From NCBI RefSeq assembly GCF_001650495.1, contig NZ_LWCS01000087.1, positions 1 to 64,000 on the forward strand: a stretch of 64,000 nucleotides of DNA. Reading direction: 5' to 3'. The position numbers and the translations under genes are program-made. Positions 1 to 8,535 of this stretch are shown here, piece after piece. The notes beneath the pieces were generated by a model, which did not search any database, had not been told where the DNA came from, and saw nothing but the letters and a program-made list of their open reading frames with translations. This stretch comes from Mycolicibacterium iranicum. GTDB lineage: Bacteria; Actinomycetota; Actinomycetes; Mycobacteriales; Mycobacteriaceae. Position 1 is the first letter of the stretch. The number at the start of each line of letters is the position of its first letter.

Positions 1-317
1 CGACTGAGGCGCCGCCGCCCCCGCCGACGACCACGACGCCGGCAGGGCCGCGCCAGGTGACGTACTCGGTCACCGGGACCAAGGCCCCGGGCGACATCAT
101 CACCGTCACCTACATCGACGCGTCCGGACGCAGTCGCACCCAGCGCAACGTCTATATCCCGTGGTCTTTGACCGTCACCCCGATCTCCCAGTCCGAGGTC
201 GGCTCCGTGCAGGCGTCGAGCCTGTTCCTGGTCAGCCGGCTGAACTGCTCGATCACCACCAGCGACGGGACCGTACTGTCCTCCAACACCGGCAACGCCG
301 CTCAGACAAGCTGTTAG
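1..317 (+). CDS. mmpS3: MmpS-family protein, C-terminal part (MmpS3-like), cut by the window start
   Basis: The reading frame is open from the window edge (first full codon at base 3) to a TAG at 315-317, giving 104 visible residues. They start with a Pro/Thr-rich linker and continue into a small beta-rich domain with VTYSVTG, DIITVTYID and a final Cys pair, the extracytoplasmic MmpS domain that partners MmpL transporters. The GTG at base 57 lies inside the domain and is not the start. The name MmpS3 is inferred from synteny: in M. tuberculosis mmpS3 (Rv2198c) lies next to the following membrane protein and qcrB. The N-terminus and membrane anchor lie outside the window. Confidence 0.75.
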   Translation, partial: TEAPPPPPTTTTPAGPRQVTYSVTGTKAPGDIITVTYIDASGRSRTQRNVYIPWSLTVTPISQSEVGSVQASSLFLVSRLNCSITTSDGTVLSSNTGNAAQTSC

Positions 318-332
318 GCCACCTCACCGCCG

Positions 333-1013
333 ATGACATACCTGACCGACACGAGACCCGGCGCCGGGTTCGACGCCGCCGCCCTCGACCGCACCGACCG
401 CCTGCTGCTCGGCGGAACCGTCGTTGTGTGGCTCGCCGCCCTCGGAGCAGGCGTCGCCGCCACGGTGGCGCTCGTCGACCTCGGCAGTGGGCAAATGGAA
501 TCCACCGGTGACTCCGGTACGCCGTGGATCCTCTACACCATCATCGGCGTGTCGGCTGCCGTCATCGTCGCTGCCGTTCCTCTGCTCCTCAGGGCGCGCC
601 GGACGTCCGACGACGAGATGACGCCGGTGGAGAAGCGGCTGGCCCAGCAGGCAGCCGAGAGGGCACAGACCCCGCCGCGTGCCGGCGATGCGCCGACCGA
701 GAAGCTGCGCGTCCCGCCGCCTCCGCCGAACACCAACAGCGGACGCCTGCCCCGGATTCTGCAGTCTCCGGCCATCGCGGCGTCCGTCGCGAATTCGCCG
801 GCCGTGGACAGGCTGTGGCTGCGCAATACCGCCGCCCTGGTGTGCGCCATGGGGGCTGCGACGCTGTTCGTCTCCGTGGCGACGTATCTGATGGCGATCG
901 ACAACGACACCATCTCCTGGGTGCTCTATGGCGTCGCAGGCGTCGTCACCGTGGGAATGGCCGCCATCCCGTGGTACTTCCTACGCGAGCTGCGCGCCGA
1001 ACTGGGCGCCTGA
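333..1013 (+). CDS. Conserved mycobacterial membrane protein (Rv2197c-like)
   Basis: A 226-residue protein with four hydrophobic segments in two pairs, at about residues 28-50, 66-86, 166-187 and 195-213. A hydrophilic, proline-rich cytoplasmic-type loop separates the pairs (about residues 88-150, with PPPPP). It starts 15 bp after the mmpS3 stop, so the two genes are probably cotranscribed, and a strong hairpin follows. Position next to qcrB matches Rv2197c, a conserved protein of unknown function (I recall a DUF2561 assignment). No catalytic motif is visible. Confidence 0.7.
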   Translation: MTYLTDTRPGAGFDAAALDRTDRLLLGGTVVVWLAALGAGVAATVALVDLGSGQMESTGDSGTPWILYTIIGVSAAVIVAAVPLLLRARRTSDDEMTPVEKRLAQQAAERAQTPPRAGDAPTEKLRVPPPPPNTNSGRLPRILQSPAIAASVANSPAVDRLWLRNTAALVCAMGAATLFVSVATYLMAIDNDTISWVLYGVAGVVTVGMAAIPWYFLRELRAELGA

Positions 1014-1051
1014 ACTTCCCGCGGGCCTCCGCGTCTCAACCCCGAAAACAA

Positions 1052-1079
1052 TCCGCCCCAGCCGAACGGCTGGGGCGGA
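1052..1079. terminator. Bidirectional hairpin terminator between Rv2197c-like gene and qcrB
   Basis: A perfect 12-bp stem (TCCGCCCCAGCC at 1052-1063, GGCTGGGGCGGA at 1068-1079) encloses a 4-nt loop. It lies between the stops of two convergent genes (1013 and 1104), so it can end transcription both ways. T-rich tracts are weak, as is usual in mycobacteria. Confidence 0.75.
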
Positions 1080-1103
1080 CTGTCTTGTCGGAAACGGTGC
1101 GGG

Positions 1104-2765
1104 TCAGTGGTGACCGTTGCTCGAACCATTGGACGAGCCGTTGGAGGCGCTGGTGCGCTCCTGATGCTCGCGCAACGCCGTGAGCGCGCGCTGCTCGGCC
1201 GCATGCGCCGCCTCGGTGATGGCCTCGTGCTCGGACATCGGGTCGCCCTTCAGGAAGCCGCCCGTACCCGGTGCGCCCGCCGAACCCAGCTTGTTCATCC
1301 GCTTTGGCAGGGCTGCGCCCTGGTACTCCAGCGGAATCGGGTGGCCGTGTTCGTCGACCGGGCCCAGAGGCTGGTGCAACTCGACGTACGCACCATGCGG
1401 CAACCGCTTGATGATGCCCGTCTCGATGCCGTGCTCCAGCACCGCGCGGTCACTGCGCTGCAGACCGACGGCCCAGCGGTAGGCGACGAAGTAGACGATC
1501 GCGGGAAGCACGACCATACCGATGCGGCCGATCCACGTCGTCGCGTTCAGCGAGATGTGGAACTTCAGCGCGATGATGTCGTTCATGCACGCGAAGGTCA
1601 GCACGATGTAGAACGCGATCGCGGCCGAGCCCACCGCCGTGCGTGTCGGTGCGTCACGGGGACGCTGCAACAGGTTGTGGTGAGCATTGTCGCCGGTCAG
1701 CTTCTTTTCGATGAACGGATACATCGCGAGCAAACCGAAGATCAGGCCCATGCCGACGGCAACCCACACGCCCTGGGGGATGGTGTGCCCGAAGGGGTAG
1801 AACTCCCACGCCGGCCACAATCGGATGAGTCCGTCCGTCCACATCATGTAGAAGTCGGGCTGGCTGCCCGCGGACACCTGCGAGGGCTTGTAAGGGCCCA
1901 GCACCCAGATCGGGTTGATCTGCAGCAGGCCGCCCATCAGGCCGAGGATGCCGACCGTCATCGCGAAGAACGCGCCGGACTTCACCGCGAACACCGGCAT
2001 GACCCGCACGCCGACGACGTTCGTCTCGGTGCGGCCCGGGCCGGGGAACTGCGTGTGCTTCTGGAACCACACCAGCGCGAGGTGAACTCCGATGAGCGCC
2101 AGGATGATTCCCGGAATCAGCAGAATGTGCAGCGCGTACAGGCGGGGTATCAGGATCTCGCCGGGGAAGTCTCCGCCGAAAAGTGCCCAGTGCATCCAGG
2201 TGCCGATGACCGGGATGCCCATCGTGATGCCCGACAGGGCGGCGCGGATGCCGGTGCCCGACAGCAGGTCGTCGGGCAGCGAGTAACCGAAGAAGCCTTC
2301 GAACATCGCCAAGATCAGCAGCAGCGAGCCGATCACCCAGTTCGCCTCACGCGGACGGCGGAACGCGCCGGTGAAGAAGATGCGGGCCAGGTGGACCATG
2401 ATCGACGCCGCGAACAGCAGTGCCGCCCAGTGATGGACCTGACGGACGAAGAGGCCGCCCCTGACCTCGAAGCTGATGTCGAGGGCCGTCTCGTAGGCGC
2501 GCGACATACCCACGCCGCGCAGCGGTTGATAGACGCCGTCGTAGGTCACGTGCGTCATCGACGGATCGAAGAACAGAGTCAGGTACACGCCCGTGAGGAG
2601 CAGCACGATGAAGCTGTACAGGGCGATCTCGCCGAGTAGGAACGACCAGTGTGTCGGGAACACCTTGTTCAGCTGACGGCGCACCGCAGCCGAGGGGTGG
2701 TACCGGGAGTCGATCGCCTCGCCTTGCTTGGCGGCGATCTCGGCTGCGGTTGGACGTGGGCTCAT
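1104..2765 (-). CDS. qcrB: Cytochrome bc1 complex cytochrome b subunit QcrB
   Basis: The membrane-embedded quinol-oxidising subunit of the actinobacterial bcc complex, which passes electrons to the aa3 oxidase in a supercomplex. The 553 residues show the two b-heme histidine pairs (His111/112 with His125; His213 with His228) and QPDFY in the place of the PEWY quinol-site motif. A hydrophilic C-terminal tail of more than 100 residues ends in Ser/Asn/Gly/His repeats, an actinobacterial extension. The ATG overlaps the qcrA stop as ATGA (2762-2765), so translation is coupled. Length is close to M. tuberculosis QcrB, the target of imidazopyridine inhibitors such as Q203. Confidence 0.97.
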   Translation of the reverse strand: MSPRPTAAEIAAKQGEAIDSRYHPSAAVRRQLNKVFPTHWSFLLGEIALYSFIVLLLTGVYLTLFFDPSMTHVTYDGVYQPLRGVGMSRAYETALDISFEVRGGLFVRQVHHWAALLFAASIMVHLARIFFTGAFRRPREANWVIGSLLLILAMFEGFFGYSLPDDLLSGTGIRAALSGITMGIPVIGTWMHWALFGGDFPGEILIPRLYALHILLIPGIILALIGVHLALVWFQKHTQFPGPGRTETNVVGVRVMPVFAVKSGAFFAMTVGILGLMGGLLQINPIWVLGPYKPSQVSAGSQPDFYMMWTDGLIRLWPAWEFYPFGHTIPQGVWVAVGMGLIFGLLAMYPFIEKKLTGDNAHHNLLQRPRDAPTRTAVGSAAIAFYIVLTFACMNDIIALKFHISLNATTWIGRIGMVVLPAIVYFVAYRWAVGLQRSDRAVLEHGIETGIIKRLPHGAYVELHQPLGPVDEHGHPIPLEYQGAALPKRMNKLGSAGAPGTGGFLKGDPMSEHEAITEAAHAAEQRALTALREHQERTSASNGSSNGSSNGHH

Positions 2766-3970
2766 GACTTCCGCTCCCAGAATGCAGGTCCTACGGGTTC
2801 GATGAAGTCGCCGTTGGCGACCAAGTAGCCGTCCTGGTCAATCGTGATCGGCAGCTGCGCAAGCGCACGCGCCGCGGGACCGAAGATCGGCTTCGCGAAA
2901 TGCAGTGCGTCGAACTGCGACTGGTGACACGGGCACAGGATGCGATAGGTCTGCTGCTCGTACAGCGAGGACGGGCAGCCCAGGTGTGAGCACACCTTCG
3001 TGTACGCGAACAGCTCGCCGAAGTTGAAGCTCTCCTGGCCGCGGCGCTTCACCACGCGCGGCATGTCGAGCGGTTTGATGCGGATGAGCATCACCGGGTT
3101 GCGCACGCCCATCGCGATCTCGACGAGGTGATGCTCGGACTCCACAGTCGTCCCGTCACCGTCGGATTCGCGCCACGGGTACACGGTCTCCATGCCGCCC
3201 GCGTCGAGATCCTCCGGACGCATCTTGACGAACGGTGATTCGCCGGGCTTGCCGGTTGCGCGCGCAAGGAAGATCGTCTCGCCCTTGTAGCGCGGGGTCC
3301 ACCCCGACGTCCACAGCACGGCTTTCATGCCTTCGGCGGTCGGAACCACCGGCTTCCACGGGTTCTTGATCAGACCGCCGACGAAAGCGATGAGCGTGCC
3401 TATGCCGAACGCTCCGAGCCCGATGCCCATCGAGAGCCCGATCATCTTGCGCCGCTTGAGGGTCGAGGATTCCAGCGCGTCGCCGAGGTTGGCGGCGACG
3501 GTCTTGCGCTGGATCTCGGGCGAGGCGCCGTCATGGCGGTCCTGGATCGAGATCTCTTCGGGGATGAACTTCTTCTGGAACAGCACCGCGCCGATCCCGA
3601 TCGCCAGGATCGACAGACCGAACGTCAGCCCGTAGAGGGGCGTGGCCAACGAGTACAGGAACTCGCCCTCGCCACCGAAGGGGACGTACTCCCACGGCCA
3701 GAACAGGAAGATCAGCAGCAGAGCCAGGCCCGAAACGCCGCCCAGCAGAAGCCAGTACGCGACCGCACGCTCAGCGCGCTTCTCGGCCTTGGTGCCCGGA
3801 ACCGGCCAGCGCGGCTCCTTGTAGACGATCTCGACACCGTCGAGCTTGCCGCCGAGCTCGAGAAGTTCCTCGCGGGACATCTTCGCCAGTTCGGCATCCG
3901 TGGGTTGCCCGGGGACACCGGCGTGGCCGGGGGCGTCGGTCCCCTTGATGTCGTCGTGCGCGTCACTCAT
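2762..3970 (-). CDS. qcrA: Cytochrome bc1 complex Rieske iron-sulfur subunit QcrA
   Basis: A 402-residue Rieske protein that moves one electron from quinol to the cytochrome c domains of QcrC. The [2Fe-2S] ligands are clear: CSHLGC and CPCH at about residues 327-349. The N-terminal half has three hydrophobic segments, as in other actinobacteria, instead of the single anchor of mitochondrial Rieske proteins. An upstream in-frame start would add 19 residues, but the ATG at 3970 forms an ATGA overlap with the qcrC stop, matching the next junction, so I chose it. Confidence 0.95.
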   Translation of the reverse strand: MSDAHDDIKGTDAPGHAGVPGQPTDAELAKMSREELLELGGKLDGVEIVYKEPRWPVPGTKAEKRAERAVAYWLLLGGVSGLALLLIFLFWPWEYVPFGGEGEFLYSLATPLYGLTFGLSILAIGIGAVLFQKKFIPEEISIQDRHDGASPEIQRKTVAANLGDALESSTLKRRKMIGLSMGIGLGAFGIGTLIAFVGGLIKNPWKPVVPTAEGMKAVLWTSGWTPRYKGETIFLARATGKPGESPFVKMRPEDLDAGGMETVYPWRESDGDGTTVESEHHLVEIAMGVRNPVMLIRIKPLDMPRVVKRRGQESFNFGELFAYTKVCSHLGCPSSLYEQQTYRILCPCHQSQFDALHFAKPIFGPAARALAQLPITIDQDGYLVANGDFIEPVGPAFWERKS

Positions 3971-4803
3971 GCCCGTGCTCCGATCCAGAGGGCGGCGGCG
4001 ATAACCGCCACCATGCCGACGATCCACGCCACCATGCCCTCAGACGTGGGCCCGAAGCCGCCGAGTCCCAGCCCGCCAGGCGTCGGCGTCTCCGCCGATT
4101 CCCGGACGTAGGCGATGATGTCGCGCTTCTCTTCCGGGTCGAGCTGACGGTCGGAGAACTTCGGCATGTTCTGCGGACCGGTGACCATCGCGGTGTAGAT
4201 CTGCGAAGGAGTGGCGGGGCCCAGGTCGGGTGCGTACTTACCCGACGAGAGCGCGCCGCCCTTGCCGGTGAAGTTGTGGCACGAAGCGCAGTTCAGACGG
4301 AAGAGGTCGCCACCGCGCGCGACGTCACTGCCGATCAGCGACTGCTCGGAGATCTGGCCGTTCTCGTCGCGGGGGACGACAGGGCCGCCGCCGTTGGCCT
4401 GGACGTAGGCGCCGAGGGCGTCGATCTGCTCGGGGTCGAAGGCCGGATCCTTGCGCTGGATCTGAGCCTCGTTGCGCATGGCAGGCATACGACCGGTGGA
4501 CACCTGGAAGTACACGGCCGCCTCGCCGACACCGATCAGGCTGGGCCCGCGGTCGGCGACACCCTGCAGATTGACGCCGTGACACGACACACAGGACGTG
4601 TCGTAGAGCTGCTGACCAGTACGCAGCATCGCCGAAGCAGACTCGTCGGCGACAGCCACCTGCGGGGATGGCGTCAGGGTGGCGGCAAGACCACCTGCCA
4701 TCACCAATCCGCTCAGCAACAGCAGTGCCGCCGTGACGCGACGGCGAAGCCGACGCCGGCGAACGGTCGCCGGCCGGCCGGCTCCGCGCGACTTGCTGGT
4801 CAT
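3967..4803 (-). CDS. qcrC: Diheme cytochrome c subunit QcrC
   Basis: A 278-residue membrane-anchored cytochrome with two heme-c sites, CVSCH (residues 71-75) and CASCH (172-176), which link Rieske QcrA to the CuA site of the aa3 oxidase. It has an Arg-rich start, one N-terminal membrane segment, and a C-terminal membrane segment ending WIGARA. The chosen ATG follows a good ribosome-binding site (AGAAGGGG) and matches the M. tuberculosis start as I remember it. A second ATG at 4860 would add 19 residues and overlap the ctaE stop as ATGA like the other junctions, so the start is not settled. Confidence 0.94.
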   Translation of the reverse strand: MTSKSRGAGRPATVRRRRLRRRVTAALLLLSGLVMAGGLAATLTPSPQVAVADESASAMLRTGQQLYDTSCVSCHGVNLQGVADRGPSLIGVGEAAVYFQVSTGRMPAMRNEAQIQRKDPAFDPEQIDALGAYVQANGGGPVVPRDENGQISEQSLIGSDVARGGDLFRLNCASCHNFTGKGGALSSGKYAPDLGPATPSQIYTAMVTGPQNMPKFSDRQLDPEEKRDIIAYVRESAETPTPGGLGLGGFGPTSEGMVAWIVGMVAVIAAALWIGARA

Positions 4804-4856
4804 CGAACCCCTTCTGTTCTCGGGCTGTTTCGTCGTCGCACGCATCGGCTCGTCGC

Positions 4857-5468
4857 TCATCTGACGAAGTAGATGACGGCGAACAGGGCGATCCACACGA
4901 TGTCGACGAAGTGCCAGTAGTACGACACGACAATCGCGGCGGTGGCCTGCGCGGGTGTGAACTTGCTCATCCGGGTGCGGATCAGCAGGAAGACGAAGGC
5001 GATCAGACCGCCGATGACGTGCAAGCCGTGGAAGCCGGTCGCGAGGTAGAAGACCGTGCCGTAGGCGCTGCCCGGAATCGTGGTGCCTTCTTCGATCAGG
5101 TGCAGGTACTCGTAGCCCTGCCCCAGCACGAAGAAGAGGCCCATCGCGAAGGTCAGTGTGTACCAGCGGCGCAGCCCGAAGACGTCACCGCGCTCGGCGG
5201 CGAACACACCCATCTGGCAGGTGAACGACGACGCGATGAGGACCAGCGTCACGGGTACGGCGAGCGCGAGGTTCAGTTCGGTCGGCTCCGGCGGCCAGTT
5301 GCCCTGGGCCTGCGCGCGTGCCGTGAAGTACATCGCGAACAGCCCAGCAAAGAACATCAACTCACTGGACAGCCACACAATGGTGCCGACACTGACCATA
5401 TTGGGCCGGTTCAGCGAATGCACGCGCGACGTGATTGCGGTTCCCGACGTCCCTACAGCGCTCGTCAC
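4857..5468 (-). CDS. ctaE: Cytochrome c oxidase subunit III (CtaE)
   Basis: Subunit III of the aa3 cytochrome c oxidase, 203 residues with five hydrophobic segments. Family landmarks include the WLSSELMFFAGLF segment, the GFHGLHVIGG motif and the C-terminal SYYWHFVDIVW motif. It is first in a four-gene operon with qcrC-qcrA-qcrB, placing the oxidase subunit under the same control as the bcc complex it docks with. The start is GTG at 5468, six nucleotides after a CATACT -10 element, so the mRNA may be leaderless. Confidence 0.96.
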   Translation of the reverse strand: MTSAVGTSGTAITSRVHSLNRPNMVSVGTIVWLSSELMFFAGLFAMYFTARAQAQGNWPPEPTELNLALAVPVTLVLIASSFTCQMGVFAAERGDVFGLRRWYTLTFAMGLFFVLGQGYEYLHLIEEGTTIPGSAYGTVFYLATGFHGLHVIGGLIAFVFLLIRTRMSKFTPAQATAAIVVSYYWHFVDIVWIALFAVIYFVR

Positions 5469-5474
5469 ACAGCA

Positions 5475-5480
5475 AGTATG
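5475..5480 (-). promoter_or_regulatory. Putative -10 element of ctaE (leaderless)
   Basis: On the minus strand CATACT is followed by 6 nt and then the ctaE GTG at 5468, so the first transcribed base would be at or next to the start codon. Assigned by eye only. Confidence 0.4.
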
Positions 5481-5523
5481 ACGCTTTGTAGTTGTTGAAC
5501 TCCACCCGGGTCGAGCAATTCGT

Positions 5524-5529
5524 CATAAT
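5524..5529 (+). promoter_or_regulatory. Putative -10 element of trpD (leaderless)
   Basis: CATAAT lies 7 nt before the GTG at 5537, the start that best fits TrpD homologues. No ribosome-binding site precedes that GTG, which fits a leaderless transcript. Confidence 0.4.
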
Positions 5530-5536
5530 CGCGTTC

Positions 5537-6607
5537 GTGACTAGCCCTGCGCCCCAGCCCTCAACTCCTACCTGGCCGTCGATTCTCGGCAGACTGACAA
5601 CGCTCCAGGGGCTGCTGCCCGGCCAGGCCGCATGGGCGATGGACCAGATCATGAGCGGAGCCGCGACACCCGCCCAGATCGCTGCGTTCGGCGTCGCGAT
5701 GAAGATGAAGCGGCCTACCTCGGGCGAGGTCGGTGAGCTCGCCGACATCATGCTCAAGCACGCGCGCCGGGTGCCCACCGACGTGATCGGAACGGCCACC
5801 GTGGACGTGGTCGGCACCGGAGGGGACGGCGCCAACACGGTGAACCTGTCGACGATGGCCTCGATCGTCGTCGCCGCCGCGGGCGTGCCGGTCGTCAAGC
5901 ACGGCAACCGGGCCGCGTCGTCGCTGTCCGGAGGCGCCGACACGCTCGAGGCGTTGGGGCTTCGGATCGATTTGGGACCCGACGAGGTGGCCCGCTGCGT
6001 CGCCGAGGTCGGCATCGGATTCGCGTTCGCCCCGCAGTTCCATCCGTCCTACCGGCACGCCGGGGTGGCACGCCGCGAGATCGGTGTCCCCACGGTCTTC
6101 AACCTGCTCGGTCCGTTGACCAACCCGGCAGGGCCCAGGGCAGGCCTGATCGGTTGCGCCTGGGGCGATCTCGCCGAGGTGATGGCCGAGGTGTTCGCCA
6201 CCCGAGGGGCCAGCGTGCTGGTGGTTCACGGTGACGACGGCCTCGATGAGCTGACGACCACGACGACGAGCACGATCTGGCGCGTTCAGGCCGGCACCGT
6301 GGAGCGGCTGAGGTTCGACCCGGCCGCCTTCGGTTTTGCGCGCGCCGACATCGCCGAACTGACCGGCGGTGACGCGGAGGCGAACGCGGCATCGGCACGC
6401 GAGGTGCTCGCCGGAGCCCCGGGTCCGGTGCGCGATGCCGTCGTTCTCAATGCGGCCGGAGCGCTGGTGTCGCACGCAGGCCTATCCAGCGACGCCAAGT
6501 GGGTTCCGGCCTGGGAGTCCGGGCTCGCGCGGGCGCAGGAGGCCATCGACTCCGGGGCCGCCGAAAAGCTGCTCGCGCGTTGGGTGCGGTTCACACAGCA
6601 GCTCTGA
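5537..6607 (+). CDS. trpD: Anthranilate phosphoribosyltransferase TrpD
   Basis: Second step of tryptophan synthesis: joins anthranilate and PRPP to give phosphoribosylanthranilate in the cytoplasm. The 356-residue protein has the PRPP/Mg motif VGTGGDG followed by NTVNLST (about residues 92-105), the VKHGNRAASSLSGGAD motif and VHGDDGLDE near the middle, all typical. The GTG at 5537 is preferred over an upstream start at 5492 because homology begins after it and a -10 motif sits 7 nt upstream. It stands alone, divergent from ctaE. Its last 126 bp overlap the 3' end of the convergent exonuclease gene. Confidence 0.95.
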   Translation: MTSPAPQPSTPTWPSILGRLTTLQGLLPGQAAWAMDQIMSGAATPAQIAAFGVAMKMKRPTSGEVGELADIMLKHARRVPTDVIGTATVDVVGTGGDGANTVNLSTMASIVVAAAGVPVVKHGNRAASSLSGGADTLEALGLRIDLGPDEVARCVAEVGIGFAFAPQFHPSYRHAGVARREIGVPTVFNLLGPLTNPAGPRAGLIGCAWGDLAEVMAEVFATRGASVLVVHGDDGLDELTTTTTSTIWRVQAGTVERLRFDPAAFGFARADIAELTGGDAEANAASAREVLAGAPGPVRDAVVLNAAGALVSHAGLSSDAKWVPAWESGLARAQEAIDSGAAEKLLARWVRFTQQL

Positions 6608-8338
6608 ACTGACCGGCTCGGAGTCGCGCAGCTGTTCGGCGGCCAGCCGCGCCGAACGTGCCGTGGCAGCCCATCCCGCCCAGCGGCCGGCGGCGGTGGC
6701 GGGCGAACAGTAGCCGGCGTCGGCGCGCACGATCCGTACGCCCGGCTGGGCGAGCCACCGCGCGATCAAGCCGGTCTCCTCGACGAGCGCGCCCCCGAGC
6801 GGGCCTGCCGAAGGCAGCACCGACTGTGCAGCCGCGGTCAACGCGTCGACGACCGGCATCGGCGGTACGCCCCGTGGCGCGACGCCCGCGGCGGCGAGCT
6901 GTCCGTGACGGACGACCGCAAGATGCCAGCCGCGTGCGCCGTCAGGTTTGGCGGCGACCAGCTCGGCGATCCCCGACAGCGCACGCAGCCGCTGCCCGCG
7001 CCACAGCACGTCGATGGCCGCGGCGGTGTGATCCCGCAGCCGAGCGGCGGTCTCGTAGCGGTTCCGCCCGGCGAGATCTGCGATGTACGCAAGCGCAGCT
7101 TCGAGGGGCCGTCCGCATCGCCCGTCGATGAGTGCGAGCGCGCCGTCGGCTGCTGCGGCGTACTCGGCGGCATCGGCGCCGCGGACCGCCGGGCAGGGGG
7201 AGACCTCCCGCTCAGGGCACGACGGACCGTGGACCGCGGAACGACCGAGCCGGTTCGTGCATGTCCGCACCCCGGTGAAGCGCGCCATCAAAGCGGCGGT
7301 TTCCAGCGCGTCGGCGCGCGACCGGAAAGGCCCCACCGCGCTCTCGGTGCGCGGTGTGCGCACCGCCGAGAAACGCGGGAACGCTTCGTCGGTCAGAGTC
7401 ACCCACCACCACCGGTGGGGAAACTTGGACCGCTTGTTGTACGGCGGTGCATGCGCGGCCAGCAGCCGCAGCTCGCGCACCCCCGCCTCAAGATCGTGAG
7501 CGCATTCGACGTGGTCGACGGCGGTGGCCAGCGATGCCATCTCCTTGATTCTGGTGCGCGGGTCGGCGCCGTTGAAGTACTGCCCCACTCGACGGCGCAG
7601 ATCCACGGCGGTGCCGACGTAGAGCACCTCGGCCGACGGTCCGCGGAACAGGTAGACGCCGGGACTGCGGGGCATCGCGCGGGCCAGGTGGCGCTTGCTG
7701 CGCTGCGCCGGAGTGACATCGGGGAGGTAGCCGCGCAGTTCGGAGTACGTGTGCACGCCCTGGTTGCCGACGCGCTCAATCAGTCCATGCAGAACATCGA
7801 CGGTGGCGCGGGCGTCGTCGAGCGCGCGGTGGGTGGGCTTCGTGGAGGCGCCGAAGAGCTGGGCCAGCGCCGAGAGGCGCACGCTCGGGGCCTCGTCACG
7901 GGTCAGCACGCGCCGGGCCAGGGTGACTGTGCACAGGACCGGCGGTTTGGTCCAGGGCAGGTGGTTGCGTTCGGCTGCGGCGCGCAGGAACCCGATGTCG
8001 AAGCCGGCGTTGTGCGCGACGAGCACCGCACCGCGGGCGAACTCAAGAAAGGCGGGAAGGACGGCGTCGATCTTGGGTGCGTCGTACACCATCGCCGACG
8101 TGATGCCCGTCAGCGCAACGATCTGCGGCGGGATCGCACGACCGGGGTCGACCAACGTAGCAAACTCTCCGAGAACTTCGCCGCCGCGCACTTTGACCGC
8201 GCCGATCTCGGTGATCTCGTCGTGGTGGTCGCCGGAGGAGCGGCCGCCGGTGGTTTCCAGATCGACCACGACAAAGGTGGTCTCGCGAAGCGTCGGGTCG
8301 GCGAGCGGATCGACATCCGCGAAGCTCAGCTGACCCAT
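6482..8338 (-). CDS. DEDDh 3'-5' exonuclease fused to a UvrC-type GIY-YIG domain (Rv2191-like)
   Basis: A 618-residue protein with two nuclease modules. The N-terminal part (about 20-185) is a DnaQ-like exonuclease with DLETTG, HNAGFDIGFL and HRALDDA. The next part (about 215-300) is a GIY-YIG endonuclease domain as in UvrC/Cho (PGVYLF, VLYVGTA). The rest resembles UvrC-like middle regions, without the (HhH)2 pair I would expect in full UvrC. This matches M. tuberculosis Rv2191, a proposed DNA-repair nuclease; substrate unknown. The last ~45 residues are encoded antisense to trpD and may be poorly conserved. Confidence 0.88.
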   Translation of the reverse strand: MGQLSFADVDPLADPTLRETTFVVVDLETTGGRSSGDHHDEITEIGAVKVRGGEVLGEFATLVDPGRAIPPQIVALTGITSAMVYDAPKIDAVLPAFLEFARGAVLVAHNAGFDIGFLRAAAERNHLPWTKPPVLCTVTLARRVLTRDEAPSVRLSALAQLFGASTKPTHRALDDARATVDVLHGLIERVGNQGVHTYSELRGYLPDVTPAQRSKRHLARAMPRSPGVYLFRGPSAEVLYVGTAVDLRRRVGQYFNGADPRTRIKEMASLATAVDHVECAHDLEAGVRELRLLAAHAPPYNKRSKFPHRWWWVTLTDEAFPRFSAVRTPRTESAVGPFRSRADALETAALMARFTGVRTCTNRLGRSAVHGPSCPEREVSPCPAVRGADAAEYAAAADGALALIDGRCGRPLEAALAYIADLAGRNRYETAARLRDHTAAAIDVLWRGQRLRALSGIAELVAAKPDGARGWHLAVVRHGQLAAAGVAPRGVPPMPVVDALTAAAQSVLPSAGPLGGALVEETGLIARWLAQPGVRIVRADAGYCSPATAAGRWAGWAATARSARLAAEQLRDSEPVSSELLCEPHPTREQLFGGPGVDGLLRPREPGLPGRNPLGVAG

Positions 8339-8409
8339 GTGCTGAAGGTAGGTGCCGCCGGTGACAACTTCGGTGAAGCAGAGCCGAGGGCGCCCACGCG
8401 GACTCTCGG

Positions 8410-8493
8410 GACTTGGTTGGACATGTCGGGACTTGGCTCGACTTGTCTGGACTTGGCTGGGCTTGTCGGTGCTTGTCGGTGCTTGTCGGTGGC
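8410..8493. repeat. Degenerate 10-bp minisatellite, about nine units
   Basis: Units run back to back with exact 10-bp period and consensus near GACTTGTCGG. The last full copies are nearly identical (GCTTGTCGGT three times at 8461-8490); earlier copies show one or two changes. The array fills most of the gap between the divergent exonuclease gene and the Cys-rich protein gene and ends about 43 bp before the latter's ATG. Confidence 0.8.
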
Positions 8494-8535
8494 CGTCGAT
8501 ACCGTGCGGACGACTGCAAGCGAGAGGACAGAGCG

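Noticed and set aside
1107..2639. Plus-strand open frame of 510 codons over qcrB
   Set aside because: Antisense to an unmistakable qcrB; composition is Arg/Gln/His-rich and lacks any motif.
8410..8493. Possible CRISPR array
   Set aside because: Units are 10 bp with no spacers and no cas genes are near; it is a minisatellite.
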